Notes: generated from the sequence alone by a model not told the origin. A DNA stretch of 64,000 nucleotides from an uncultured Bacilli bacterium (GCA_944363635.1 CALVUP010000003.1:33603-97602); one strand, 5' to 3'; shown: positions 53,092-62,391, counted from the stretch's first letter. Made by a program: numbers and translations.

Positions 53092-53392
53092 TTAAGTCAT
53101 CAATATATTTTTTTAATTGTTTAGATTCTGGTCCAAGTACAATTTTTAATTGGTTGTCTATTTCAACAATACCTTTTGCACCAAGTTTTTGAATTGCGGG
53201 TTTATCTACTTTACGAATATCCTTCAAAGTAACAATAAATCGAGACATATTTACCTCGGTATCAATGACATTGCCTTTGCCACCCAAATAATCCAAAAGC
53301 TTATTCATTTCGATATGAATATCTTTACGATTGGCCTTTAAAACCGCTAATAAAATGATCAAGATAACAATTAATATAATTACATATTCCAT
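53084..53392 (-). CDS. Membrane-tethered PTS EIIB-like domain without the active cysteine
   Basis: 102 residues. A transmembrane helix at 3-19 (YVIILIVILIILLAVL) is followed by a domain resembling glucose-type EIIB: LLDYLGGKGNVIDTEVNMSR, then VDKPAIQKLGAKGIVEIDNQ and VLGPESKQLKKYIDDL. In active EIIB the loop is D-A-C-I-T-R; here it reads E-V-N-M-S-R, so the phosphorylated Cys is Asn. No EIIA, EIIC or sugar operon is near. It probably acts as a binding or structural module. A TATAAT -10 lies at about 53407; it has its own terminator. Confidence 0.8.
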   Translation of the reverse strand: MEYVIILIVILIILLAVLKANRKDIHIEMNKLLDYLGGKGNVIDTEVNMSRFIVTLKDIRKVDKPAIQKLGAKGIVEIDNQLKIVLGPESKQLKKYIDDLKR

Positions 53393-53440
53393 AGCATCAC
53401 CACCCTAATTATACTATATTTAAATTAATAAATAAATAGG

Positions 53441-53468
53441 AAATATTATTTTTATAATTACATAAAAT
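53441..53468 (+). promoter_or_regulatory. Candidate SigE-type promoter of the coat genes
   Basis: AAATATT (53441-53447), 13 bases, CATAAAAT (53461-53468), close to the mother-cell SigE form (KMATATT, 14-15 bases, CATACAHT). It lies about 78 bases before the first coat gene. Spacing is one base short of the norm. Confidence 0.35.
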
Positions 53469-53546
53469 GAATTAGGTAATAATAACACACCGATTTAAAA
53501 ATTAAGAATACCTTATATTAGATAATTAGCGGGAGGGGTGGATAAA

Positions 53547-53951
53547 ATGAACGAAAAAGATACATGCTGCTTAGGAAAAATTTTACGAGTAATCGATGTG
53601 CTTCAAAAAAATGCAGAACGAATCGATAATTGCAACGAAGGGTGTGCCAAACCATTTTTAGGAAATACAACAAATGTTATCTGTTTTAATACAAGGCCTG
53701 TAACCTTCTATACCTGTAATGGAGAAATCATAGAAGCAACATACCAAAGTGACGGCGAAACTTTAACCAGTAGCGTCTTTCGAGTAGAAAAAGTTGATGA
53801 TTGTTGTGTGACTTGTTCTATACTAGCAGCAAATCCAGATACAAGCAATATAAACAGTCCATACATATCAACAAATCAAACAATTATATTTAACTTAGAT
53901 TGCATCTGTGCAATACAATGCTTAAATGATGTAATCGTAGAAAACTTATAG
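53547..53951 (+). CDS. CotY/CotZ-family spore coat protein, copy 1
   Basis: Cysteine-rich outer-coat/crust protein expected to self-assemble through disulfides. About 134 residues with 15 cysteines. The family landmarks are NEGCAKPFLG, VICFNTRPVTFYTCNGE, SVFRVEKVDDCCVTCSILAA and the final LDCICAIQCLNDV, which lines up with the CFCAIQCL end of Bacillus CotZ. ATG 53547 follows a very strong GGGAGGGGTGG site; a GTG three codons earlier is less likely. It is 14 bases upstream of a second copy. Confidence 0.9.
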   Translation: MNEKDTCCLGKILRVIDVLQKNAERIDNCNEGCAKPFLGNTTNVICFNTRPVTFYTCNGEIIEATYQSDGETLTSSVFRVEKVDDCCVTCSILAANPDTSNINSPYISTNQTIIFNLDCICAIQCLNDVIVENL

Positions 53952-53965
53952 AAAGGAGAAAAATT

Positions 53966-54382
53966 ATGTGCACAAATAATGAAAAAAAGAATTGTTCATG
54001 CTTACAAGATACAATTAAAGTTATTATAGCTCTTCAAAATAAAGAAACACCTTCATGTGATTTAGAAACTTGTGCAAGACCTTTTTTAGGGCCAACACCT
54101 AGCTTAATTTGCTTTAACACCAGACCTGTTCAATTATACAATTGTTGCACTGGCAATCTTTGGAGCTTCCCATATACTCTTAACGGAATAACCAGCCAAA
54201 GTTCTGTATTTCGAATTGAAAGTTTAGATGATTGTTGTTGTACCTGTCGAATTTTAGCTCCAAATCCAGATACTTCTGAAAATGCATCTTCTTATATTGC
54301 AACAGATTCTTTCTTTACAATCAACTTAGAATGTGTCGGAGCTTTAAAATGTTTAGAAGATACATTTATAAACAATCTATAA
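53966..54382 (+). CDS. CotY/CotZ-family spore coat protein, copy 2
   Basis: A 138-residue paralogue of the preceding gene: ETCARPFLGPTPSLICFNTR, SVFRIESLDDCCCTCRILAP, NPDTSENASSYIATDSFFTI and LECVGALKCLEDTFINNL match it position by position, with about half the residues identical. Rich in cysteine (14). GAAAGGAGAAAAATT gives the ribosome site. Tandem cotY/cotZ pairs are known in Bacillus; here two near-equal copies form an operon ending at a bidirectional terminator. Confidence 0.9.
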   Translation: MCTNNEKKNCSCLQDTIKVIIALQNKETPSCDLETCARPFLGPTPSLICFNTRPVQLYNCCTGNLWSFPYTLNGITSQSSVFRIESLDDCCCTCRILAPNPDTSENASSYIATDSFFTINLECVGALKCLEDTFINNL

Positions 54383-54389
54383 TATAAAA

Positions 54390-54417
54390 AATAAAAAGGG
54401 TTATACCTTTTTTATTT
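54390..54417. terminator. Bidirectional terminator, coat operon versus 54412 gene
   Basis: AAAAAGG / CCTTTTTT stem with loop GTTATA and A/T-rich flanks, serving the plus-strand coat genes and the convergent minus gene. Confidence 0.75.
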
Positions 54418-54744
54418 TACTCGAATATCAAGAACATCTTTTAAAGGAATGACATCATTATCTAAAGTGATAAGACAATCTCGTACTTTACCTGCGATTT
54501 TTGTATCATACGTTTTTGAAGCAGTCACAATTTCAACACCAACATTAAAAGAATGCCTTCCTGGTTTAAAAATAGCATTCAATTTTTCTTGAACCTTGCT
54601 ATTTCTATCAAAATTTTCCTTTTTTTCTTTTCTTGTTGAAAAAGTAAAATCATCTCCTTCTGATTTTACATAATAAACTTTGCGATTGTTATGAATTTCT
54701 TTATCGATATCATTTCTAAAGATCCTTGGTAATTTTTTATCCAT
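54412..54744 (-). CDS. Unknown small basic protein
   Basis: About 110 residues, beginning MDKKLPRIFRNDIDKEIHNN; no family is recognised. The N-terminal half is charged and probably flexible (NRKVYYVKSEGDDFTFSTRK), the C-terminal half is strand-rich (FNVGVEIVTASKTYDTKIAG, VRDCLITLDNDVIPLKDVLD). ATG 54744 is favoured by AGGTGATGC. It stands alone, convergent with the coat genes and divergent from rodA, so it could be sporulation- or shape-related by position only. Confidence 0.6.
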   Translation of the reverse strand: MDKKLPRIFRNDIDKEIHNNRKVYYVKSEGDDFTFSTRKEKKENFDRNSKVQEKLNAIFKPGRHSFNVGVEIVTASKTYDTKIAGKVRDCLITLDNDVIPLKDVLDIRVK

Positions 54745-54795
54745 ATGCATCACCTAATAAATTTTATGTAAATCATTTATAAATATGAACAAAAA

Positions 54796-54822
54796 CACCA
54801 TAATAAAAATGGTGATAAAATG
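54796..54822 (+). promoter_or_regulatory. Hairpin hiding the ribosome site of the RodA/FtsW gene
   Basis: CACCAT (54796-54801) is complementary to ATGGTG (54809-54814) with a seven-base loop. The right arm contains the GGTG ribosome site 5 bases before ATG 54820. In this form translation would be limited unless the hairpin opens. Confidence 0.5.
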
Positions 54823-55944
54823 AAATTTTCAAAATATAAATACGATAAATGGATTATTTTTTCTTTACTCATCTTTTTTATTATTAGTATAGCTTCTATT
54901 TATAGTGCGAGTGTATATGCATCCGAAGAAAATTTAGTATTTAAACAATTGCTATGGTATGTTATTGGAACTCTTTTAGTAATTGCCATTACCAGGCTAG
55001 ATAATGATTATTTCTACGAAAATTATAAACTGTTATATATTGGAGGAAATGTATTGTTGCTTCTTCTTTTGTTTTTTGGTCCCAGTATTAATGGATCAAA
55101 ATGTTGGTTTGTCATTCCTAAAATTGGTAGCTTTCAACCAAGTGAATTTATGAAAATCTTTTTAGCCATTACGCTTGCTATAGAAGCAAATAAATTTAAT
55201 CAGCAAGAAGAGCATACTTTAAAGCAAGAATTTTTCTTCATTTTAAAAATTATCGGATTAACCCTATTACCAAGTTTCTTAACCTTTTTGCAACCAGATA
55301 CCGGTGTAGTAATTATTTATTTTGTAATTGCTTTCTTTATATTATTTGCTTCTAAAATAAGAAAAAGTTGGTTTATCATTGGTTTTAGTATTTTGGCTTT
55401 ACTATTCGGTACAATCTTTTATTTATATTTTTATAACAAAGACTTATTCATTCAACTGTTTTCAACAGAACTTTTTTATCGATTGGAAAGAATTTTAGAT
55501 TGGAAACAAGGCGTTGGCTATCAATTGGAAAATTCTTTAACCTCCATTGGATCCAGTGGAATATTTGGGCATGGATTTAACAATCTCCCTCTATATTTTC
55601 CAGAACCTGCGACAGATTTTATCTTTTCCGTTTTTGCTTCAAACTTTGGTTTTATAGGATGTATTTTGTTAATAAGTACTATTTTAGTATTTGATTTTCG
55701 CTTGCTTTCTATTGCGAGCCAAAGTCATAGCATCGATCGTTATTTAGTCTTTTCCTTATTAGGAATGCTTTTATATCAACAAGTACAAAATATATCTATG
55801 ACCCTTGGGTTATTACCGATTACAGGAATTACATTACCATTTATTAGTTATGGTGGTTCCTCTTTAATTTCTTATATGTTAATTATTGGAATTGTTCTAA
55901 ATAGTAGCAATACCGTAGAACAAACAAAAAAAAGATCTTTATGA
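54820..55944 (+). CDS. FtsW/RodA/SpoVE-family glycosyltransferase
   Basis: SEDS-family peptidoglycan polymerase of 374 residues with about ten transmembrane helices. INGSKCWFVIPKIGSFQPSE (the conserved loop with catalytic-site residues), LTFLQPDTGVVIIY and LPFISYGGSSLISYMLIIGI are hallmark motifs; RIGSI-like HGFNNLPLYFPEPATDFIFS holds the external Asp-bearing loop. RodA is favoured by GSFQPSEFMK; SpoVE cannot be excluded, and the coat genes lie close by. A partner PBP is not adjacent. Its ribosome site lies in a hairpin. Confidence 0.88.
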   Translation: MKFSKYKYDKWIIFSLLIFFIISIASIYSASVYASEENLVFKQLLWYVIGTLLVIAITRLDNDYFYENYKLLYIGGNVLLLLLLFFGPSINGSKCWFVIPKIGSFQPSEFMKIFLAITLAIEANKFNQQEEHTLKQEFFFILKIIGLTLLPSFLTFLQPDTGVVIIYFVIAFFILFASKIRKSWFIIGFSILALLFGTIFYLYFYNKDLFIQLFSTELFYRLERILDWKQGVGYQLENSLTSIGSSGIFGHGFNNLPLYFPEPATDFIFSVFASNFGFIGCILLISTILVFDFRLLSIASQSHSIDRYLVFSLLGMLLYQQVQNISMTLGLLPITGITLPFISYGGSSLISYMLIIGIVLNSSNTVEQTKKRSL

Positions 55945-55951
55945 TCTTTTT
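55927..55951. terminator. Bidirectional terminator, RodA versus coiled-coil gene
   Basis: AAAAAAGATC / GATCTTTTT stem with loop TTTAT, overlapping the converging stop codons of both genes. Confidence 0.8.
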
Positions 55952-57045
55952 CCTTTGTTTGTATTCTTCGTTGAATTTCCTGCTTGGTTTTTCTTTTCAG
56001 AAGAAGAACCATTTTGCAATCCCTCAATTTGCTGCTTAATTTCTTGAATCTCATTTTCTTTTTTTGCTTTTTTCGCTTTATATTCATCAATCGTAGTCAT
56101 AACCCCATCTTCAATTTGTTTTCTCGTTTCCCATTTTTGTTGTGCACTTGCTAATAAGGCTTGCTTTTCTTGGCACGTAGTTAAAAAAGTATTAAATTTT
56201 TGAATTGAATTTTGATAATCATTTTTGACTTGGTTTAAAACCATTTGATCTGTGCTTGCTTCCTTCTGCATTCGATCTATTTTTTTCCCTTCTGCATCAC
56301 GAGTACGTTGCAAATAAGAAAGAGACTCTTGAACTTGTTTTGCTTGTTGATATTCACTTTTAGTATTTTCCATTTGAAGCAACTGTTGTTCTCTTTTTGA
56401 TAAATTGGTATAATTTTTTTCTTCCATATTTTGTAAAGTATCTTTTCGAGTGATTTCTCGAATAACTACGGTAGCTCCAATCGTAAGTCCAGCAATTAAT
56501 AAACCGGCGGGTAAACTGATGGCACAGCCCAAAAAACCAAATAAAATAGCTAAAGGAATATAAAACTTTCGACCTCGTTTTATTTCCCTAATACGCTCGT
56601 CCTTGACATGTAGTTTTTTCGATTTTACCGCATGTTTGTTATCACCCAATTTAATAGTATCATTCAATTCTACAAGTCGATTGTAAGATTTTTCTAATTC
56701 TTGTTCATTTTTCTCTTTTAATCTTTTGGCCTGTTCATATTGGAAACGTTTATTTTCCAAATCTTTTTTTAAATTATGCAATTGTTTATTATGAATAGGA
56801 TCTATATCTGTAGACATCGTTTCTGCACTTACGTTTTCTAGATCGTAAAACAAAATTCCAGTTGGATTGTTTTGATCAGTAAAACTTTTTAATCCATCAT
56901 AATTTTTCTTTACCTCTAAAACTCCAATATGAAGGCGATGAAATTTCTCTGTTTGTTCTTGAATCTTAATATCCAATTGATCAATGGTATCACTTAATGT
57001 ATGAAGACGTTGTTGTAAATACCAAATTTGTTCTTCCTTACTCAT
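55939..57045 (-). CDS. Coiled-coil protein with a central membrane hairpin
   Basis: 368 residues of unknown family. An N-terminal coiled coil (residues 1-55 and 85-130: LQQRLHTLSDTIDQLDIKIQ, LKKDLENKRFQYEQAKRLKE), a hydrophobic pair of helices at about 165-195 (FYIPLAILFGFLGCAISLP, AGLLIAGLTIGATVVI), and a long C-terminal coiled coil ending in a Lys/Asn/Ser-rich tail. Both coiled coils are on the same side of the membrane. It ends six bases within the converging RodA gene. The layout suits a membrane scaffold; function unknown. Confidence 0.7.
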   Translation of the reverse strand: MSKEEQIWYLQQRLHTLSDTIDQLDIKIQEQTEKFHRLHIGVLEVKKNYDGLKSFTDQNNPTGILFYDLENVSAETMSTDIDPIHNKQLHNLKKDLENKRFQYEQAKRLKEKNEQELEKSYNRLVELNDTIKLGDNKHAVKSKKLHVKDERIREIKRGRKFYIPLAILFGFLGCAISLPAGLLIAGLTIGATVVIREITRKDTLQNMEEKNYTNLSKREQQLLQMENTKSEYQQAKQVQESLSYLQRTRDAEGKKIDRMQKEASTDQMVLNQVKNDYQNSIQKFNTFLTTCQEKQALLASAQQKWETRKQIEDGVMTTIDEYKAKKAKKENEIQEIKQQIEGLQNGSSSEKKNQAGNSTKNTNKGKRS

Positions 57046-57068
57046 AATTCACCTCTTAAAACACGCCT

Positions 57069-57097
57069 ATTATACCTTATTTTTATTTTATTGTCAA
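57069..57097 (-). promoter_or_regulatory. Consensus promoter of the coiled-coil gene
   Basis: Minus strand: TTGACA (57092-57097), 17 bases, TATAAT (57069-57074). Its -35 box overlaps the last codons of polC. Confidence 0.85.
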
Positions 57098-60000
57098 AAC
57101 AAAGACAACTGATTGGATTCTGGAAGTCCTTGTAAAATTCCCATTTCGTCCATTTTATCCATCAACGTTTTTGATACTTTACCACGTGTTTGTAAATCAT
57201 CCTTACTTAAGAATGGTTGTTCCTTTCTAGCTTCAACAATCGTTTTAGCTACCGTATCTCCTAAGCCATCGATTGTACGAAAAGGAGGAATCAAGGCATT
57301 TGTCTGTTCATCAATTATAAAATGAAGAGCTTCACTCTTATTTAAATCAATCGGTGCGAATTTTATGCCACGACAAGATGCTTCTAAAGCTACTTTTAAG
57401 CTTTCTGAAATACTATTTTCTTTATTAGTTGCTTCGTATCCCTTATTACTAATTTCTTCTAATCTTTCTCGAATGGCTTCTTTTCCCTTAATCATAGATA
57501 CAATATCAAAGTCATCAATACGTACAGAGAAAAAAGCAGCATAATACCAAATAGGATGATACACTTTAAACCACGCGATTCGAAGTGCACTCATAACATA
57601 AGCACAAGCATGTGCTTTAGGAAACATATATTTAATTTTATGGCAAGACTCAATATACCAATCCGCAATATTAGCCTCTTTCATCTTAGCTTCCCATTTT
57701 TTCCAAGTTTCTGGATCCTTAGTTGCTCTTCCTTTACGAACAAATTCCATAATTTTAAATGCATCTAATGGTTTTAGACCATGATAAGATAAATAAACCA
57801 TAATATCATCACGGCATCCAATAACTTGACTAAATTCACAAGTTTTATTTTTGATAAGTTCTTGCGCATTTCCTGTCCATACATCTGTTCCATGAGAAAG
57901 TCCAGATATTTTTACAAGTTCTCCAAATGTTTTTGGTTTTGTCTCAACAAGCATTTGGATAACAAAACGAGTACCAAGTTCTGGAAGGCCAAGTGTTCCT
58001 GTTGGACAATTGATCTCTTCTGCAGTAACTCCTAAAGCTTCAGGAGAAGATAACAAACTAAGCACTTTCTTATCATCCATTGGAATTTTCGTTACATCAA
58101 TACCAGATAAATCTTGAAGCATCCTTAAAACCGTCGGATCGTCGTGACCTAGAATATCAAGTTTTAAAACATCATCTTCAATAGAGTGGTAATCAAAATG
58201 CGTTGTTCTCCATAATGACGTATTATCATCCGCGGGATATTGGAACGGCGTAAAATCGATAACGTCCATGTATGCCGGAATAACAACGATACCTCCCGGA
58301 TGCTGTCCTGTTGTTCTTTTTACACCCGTACACCCTTTCGCAATACGTTCCACTTCAGCGGTACGCATATTTAAAATACCTTTATCTTCACAATAACCTT
58401 TTACATAACCATAAGCCGTTTTATCCGCAACCGTACCAATCGTTCCTGCACGATATACATTATCAACTCCAAACAATTCTTTGGTATATTCATGCGCTTT
58501 CCACTGATATTCTCCAGAAAAATTAAGATCAATATCGGGTACTTTATCTGCATTAAAACCAAGGAAAGTCGCAAAAGGCATATCCTGACCGTCTTTATCC
58601 ATCTTTGTACCACACTTTGGACAGTTCATATCTGGAAGATCAAATCCACTGGAATATTGAGCACCCAAACTTTCCCCATCGATTTCAAAAATACTATGTT
58701 TACAGTTTGGACATCGATAATGGGCTGGAAGTGGATTTACCTCTGTAATTCCCATCATAGTAGCCACAAAAGAAGAACCAACAGAACCACGGGATCCAAC
58801 CAGATATCCATCATCATTACTTTTCTTAACTAATTTTTGAGCAATCAAATAAATAACATCAAATCCACCATTAATAATTCCCGATAATTCTTGTTCAATA
58901 CGATCCTCAATTAATTTAGGCAATTTTTCTCCATACAAACTATGTGCTTTTCCATAAACAAGTTCATTTACCGTTTCCACTGAATGTTCAATACGAGGTG
59001 AAAAAGGGATACCTCCTGTTTCTACAATAACTTCAACAATATCAACCATATCGGCAATTTTATTTGGATTTTCAACAACAATTTTAAAAGCCAAATCCTC
59101 TCCAAGAAAGCGAAAATCATTTAACATTTCATTGGTTGTTCTAAAATGATTGCTCGGAATTTCTTTAATACTTGGTCTATTTAATGGATGGTTACCACCT
59201 CCAGGAACTCTTTGATGCACTATAATTTCACGATAAATTTTATCACTACGATGCAAATGATGTACATCTCCAGTAGCCACAATCATCTTACCAGCGGCCT
59301 GTGTTGCATCAATTATTTTTCTAAGATGATCTTCTAATTCTCTTTCACTCGCAAATTCACCATTTTGAAGCAAATGCGTATAACATTCTGGAGGTTGTAC
59401 TTCTACATAATCATAGAAGTTAATAATATTAATGAGTTCTTCATCACTTTTACTCTTGGCTGATTGGAACACTTCACTTTCATAACAACCACTGCCAATT
59501 AATAATCCTTCACGATACTTATTAATTTCACTTCGTAAAATTCTTGGTGTTTTATATAAATACTTGGTATTAGCAAGAGAAATGATGTGAAATAAGTTTT
59601 TAAGCCCCATTTTATTCTTACATAAAATATTAAAATGAAAACTACGACCATATTTATGAATTTCATCTTTAGAAACCAAACGATCCAAATCGGATATTTT
59701 TTCATAATTTTGACCATCTAATTTTTTTAACATCTTATGAAGAACAAGTGCCGTTCCCTTCGCATCATAATCCGCTCTATGATGTGCATCTTCATCCCAC
59801 TCAACGTCATATCGCTTCACAAGAGCACTCAAAGAATGTCTAGCATAATTTGAATCCAAAACACGAGATAATTCTAATGTATCAATAACGGTATTCGTAA
59901 ATGCTCCTAAATTATATTTTTTATAAGCCATTTCCAAGAAAGAAACATCAAATTTAGCATTATGGGCAACCATTGGTAAATCCCCAAACCAGGCAATAAA

Positions 60001-61479
60001 CCTTTTAATTGCATTTTCTTCGTTGTCTTTTCCCTCTAACATTTCATTGGTTATATTGGTAATATCAATAATTTTTTGTTCCAATTTATGTCCTGGATTG
60101 ATAAGTTCATCATAAGTATCCAATATTTCGCCATTACAAATTTTAACAGCTCCTATTTCAATAATGGAATCGGCTCCTCCGGCATTAAACCCTGTTGTTT
60201 CGAAATCAAAAACCACATAAGTTGTATCTAATAAAGAAGCATCCGTTGGTCGAACGACAATATCTACACAGTCTTCTATTAAAGTTAGCTCTGTACCATA
60301 AATCGCTTTAAAAGGTTCTTCTCCTTCTTTTAGATCTTTATTTATGCTTTTAATCAATCGATAAACAACGGGAAATGCTTGCCCTCCATTATGATCGGTA
60401 ATCGCAATGGCTCTATGTCCCCATGCCTTTGCTTGTTTTACGAGCTTAGAAGCATCAACAACGCCATCCATTTGACTCATCATAGTATGCGCATGTAATT
60501 CTACTCTTTTTTCTTCCGCATCATCTACAATTTCTTCTGTTTTCGAGTCCATTTTATTAATATCACGAGCATTTAATACCAATTCCCTAGAGTAACTATC
60601 ATTTTTTGTATATCCACGAATTTTAAGCCAAACGCCCTCTTTTAATTGCTTAGATAATTTAACATAATCATCGTCCTCTCGAATAAATACTTTACAATAA
60701 ATACTATCAGTATAATCGGTGACTTTTAAAGTGATGATTTTAAAGTTACTTTTACTCGATTCAAATAAATCACTACCAAACACATATCCCTCAATGATCA
60801 CATTGTTTTCTTCTCCGACTAGATCATGTATAGACATAGCTTCTTCTTTAATCGTACGTCCTAAAAGAACATCAGGATTATCCTCTTTTGTTCTGTTTTT
60901 TCCTTGGTATTTATTTTCTTTTCTTTCTTCTATATCTTTTGGCTTTTTCTGTTCTGCGAGTTCCTGGGTAATTTCACGATCTTTCTCAATTTCTTTTAAA
61001 ACATCGTTTGAAGATGAAACTTCAATTGAACATTCAATAGGAAAACCGTACTTTTGAAAATATTGATTGATATCCACAAGAATCTGTTTCAAATCTTCCA
61101 ATTCTTTTTGATTATTCACAACAATTCTGTAAACACCATCTTCTATTTTCAAGTTATCAACATATACTGTGGATAAAAACATTTTGCTCTTTAATTTATC
61201 TAATATAAAAGAATAATAATCTTGGATAAGGCTATCATCTACCTTATCTACAGATACTTTATAATCAACAATCTTAATATTTTGAAAAGCATGGTTTAAT
61301 CTTTCTTCAAAATAAGCAATAACAGACACTGGAAAAGTTTCTTTATTATGGATTAAAAAAGTCCAAGAATGATTTTTCCTGTCGACAATAACCTTATCCA
61401 AAGAAGCATCATTAAAAGAAGAGATATACTCTTCTTCCATATTTAATTGTTGTAATAAAATTTTCATCTTGTCATTCAT
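57094..61479 (-). CDS. polC: DNA polymerase III PolC, Gram-positive type with exonuclease
   Basis: Main replicative polymerase of low-GC Gram-positives. 1461 residues: N-terminal domain (1-215), OB fold (VIIEGYVFGSDLFESSKSNF, about 230-310), PHP domain (VELHAHTMMSQMDGVVDASK, about 325) interrupted by a DnaQ-type 3'-5' exonuclease (TYVVFDFETTGFNAGG, MVAHNAKFDVSFLEMAYKKY, HHRADYDAKGTALVLH). The polymerase core has GSRGSVGSSFVATMMGITEV, the zinc-binding CPNCKHS..MNCPKCGTK and catalytic VPDIDLNFSGEYQ. The 3' end is FSVRIDDFDIVSMIKGKEAI to the LSKDDLQTRG HhH region. It is cotranscribed with the unknown gene upstream by 15 bases. Confidence 0.98.
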   Translation of the reverse strand: MNDKMKILLQQLNMEEEYISSFNDASLDKVIVDRKNHSWTFLIHNKETFPVSVIAYFEERLNHAFQNIKIVDYKVSVDKVDDSLIQDYYSFILDKLKSKMFLSTVYVDNLKIEDGVYRIVVNNQKELEDLKQILVDINQYFQKYGFPIECSIEVSSSNDVLKEIEKDREITQELAEQKKPKDIEERKENKYQGKNRTKEDNPDVLLGRTIKEEAMSIHDLVGEENNVIIEGYVFGSDLFESSKSNFKIITLKVTDYTDSIYCKVFIREDDDYVKLSKQLKEGVWLKIRGYTKNDSYSRELVLNARDINKMDSKTEEIVDDAEEKRVELHAHTMMSQMDGVVDASKLVKQAKAWGHRAIAITDHNGGQAFPVVYRLIKSINKDLKEGEEPFKAIYGTELTLIEDCVDIVVRPTDASLLDTTYVVFDFETTGFNAGGADSIIEIGAVKICNGEILDTYDELINPGHKLEQKIIDITNITNEMLEGKDNEENAIKRFIAWFGDLPMVAHNAKFDVSFLEMAYKKYNLGAFTNTVIDTLELSRVLDSNYARHSLSALVKRYDVEWDEDAHHRADYDAKGTALVLHKMLKKLDGQNYEKISDLDRLVSKDEIHKYGRSFHFNILCKNKMGLKNLFHIISLANTKYLYKTPRILRSEINKYREGLLIGSGCYESEVFQSAKSKSDEELINIINFYDYVEVQPPECYTHLLQNGEFASERELEDHLRKIIDATQAAGKMIVATGDVHHLHRSDKIYREIIVHQRVPGGGNHPLNRPSIKEIPSNHFRTTNEMLNDFRFLGEDLAFKIVVENPNKIADMVDIVEVIVETGGIPFSPRIEHSVETVNELVYGKAHSLYGEKLPKLIEDRIEQELSGIINGGFDVIYLIAQKLVKKSNDDGYLVGSRGSVGSSFVATMMGITEVNPLPAHYRCPNCKHSIFEIDGESLGAQYSSGFDLPDMNCPKCGTKMDKDGQDMPFATFLGFNADKVPDIDLNFSGEYQWKAHEYTKELFGVDNVYRAGTIGTVADKTAYGYVKGYCEDKGILNMRTAEVERIAKGCTGVKRTTGQHPGGIVVIPAYMDVIDFTPFQYPADDNTSLWRTTHFDYHSIEDDVLKLDILGHDDPTVLRMLQDLSGIDVTKIPMDDKKVLSLLSSPEALGVTAEEINCPTGTLGLPELGTRFVIQMLVETKPKTFGELVKISGLSHGTDVWTGNAQELIKNKTCEFSQVIGCRDDIMVYLSYHGLKPLDAFKIMEFVRKGRATKDPETWKKWEAKMKEANIADWYIESCHKIKYMFPKAHACAYVMSALRIAWFKVYHPIWYYAAFFSVRIDDFDIVSMIKGKEAIRERLEEISNKGYEATNKENSISESLKVALEASCRGIKFAPIDLNKSEALHFIIDEQTNALIPPFRTIDGLGDTVAKTIVEARKEQPFLSKDDLQTRGKVSKTLMDKMDEMGILQGLPESNQLSLF

Positions 61480-61494
61480 AATGATCCCCCTTCT

Positions 61495-62331
61495 CTAAAT
61501 GACTTCTTGTTCACTAAGCCTTGAGATATATTTTCTATTTTTTATACAAAAGTCTATAAAATCATATAAATCCACTTTTCGAAGTTCAATTTCAACAGTA
61601 TAACAATTGATATCAAAAGCAATACTATCTCTTCGCATATATTTTACTAAATCCTCTTTATCTGCGCCTAAATACATAAGCCAGTATGGATACAATTGTC
61701 TTTTTAATGCTTTTAACTTGCTGTTGCCATCTAAATACCTGCTTTTTCCACTCAAACGTGTATAAAGCTCATTAATAATTGCAAGTTCCAATACCGCATC
61801 TACAATATCACGATATTCTTTTCGAAAATCTTGAAGCTTTGCTCTTAATACAAAATGAACCAAATCCACAATAGTACGAACATCACTTTCATTATCATTG
61901 TGTCTTCCCCAAACAAAAGCATATTTATTCGCTTTTGGAATATAAGAGACAACATCCAGCATCGGATGCGTAACAAACACATCAAACTCCTCATTCATCG
62001 GAATACGTACAACATCCTTAATAAAAGCATTTATTTTTCTTTTATACTTATCCCATGTTTTCATTAAATACACTCGATGTTTATCACTTTCCTTTTTAAA
62101 AACAGGATAATAATCACTTTCAAACATTAAATTATATATTGTATCATCATCAGGAATAAAATCCTTTCCCTCTTTTAATATTTTAATATTGTCTTTCTCT
62201 AAAGAAGTGTATTCCTTTTGATAAATTTTCCATAATTTCATTTTATGCTTATGAATTACTTCTGATATAGAGGCTTGAAATAAAATATTCCAACAAATCA
62301 TAAAATCATTCGTTATAAAATTTAGTTTCAT
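61495..62331 (-). CDS. Unknown cytoplasmic protein upstream of polC
   Basis: About 278 residues without a recognised family. Helical, with FVTHPMLDVVSYIPKANKYA and FVWGRHNDNESDVRTIVDLV in the centre, and a basic segment SGKSRYLDGNSKLKALKRQL later. No signal or membrane helix. ATG 62331 follows a GGTGGG site and is preferred over an earlier frame opening. It ends 15 bases before polC, so it is in the same transcript as the replicative polymerase; whether it acts there is unknown. Confidence 0.65.
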   Translation of the reverse strand: MKLNFITNDFMICWNILFQASISEVIHKHKMKLWKIYQKEYTSLEKDNIKILKEGKDFIPDDDTIYNLMFESDYYPVFKKESDKHRVYLMKTWDKYKRKINAFIKDVVRIPMNEEFDVFVTHPMLDVVSYIPKANKYAFVWGRHNDNESDVRTIVDLVHFVLRAKLQDFRKEYRDIVDAVLELAIINELYTRLSGKSRYLDGNSKLKALKRQLYPYWLMYLGADKEDLVKYMRRDSIAFDINCYTVEIELRKVDLYDFIDFCIKNRKYISRLSEQEVI

Positions 62332-62391
62332 AAACCCACCACTTTTCATATATTTACTATATCATATAAGAATTTTTTTTTAAACAATATT

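Noticed and set aside
53401..53470. SigK-type promoter before the coat genes
   Set aside because: CATAAAATGA resembles the SigK -10, but no AC element is found at the required distance; a SigE-like reading fits slightly better and was kept at low confidence.
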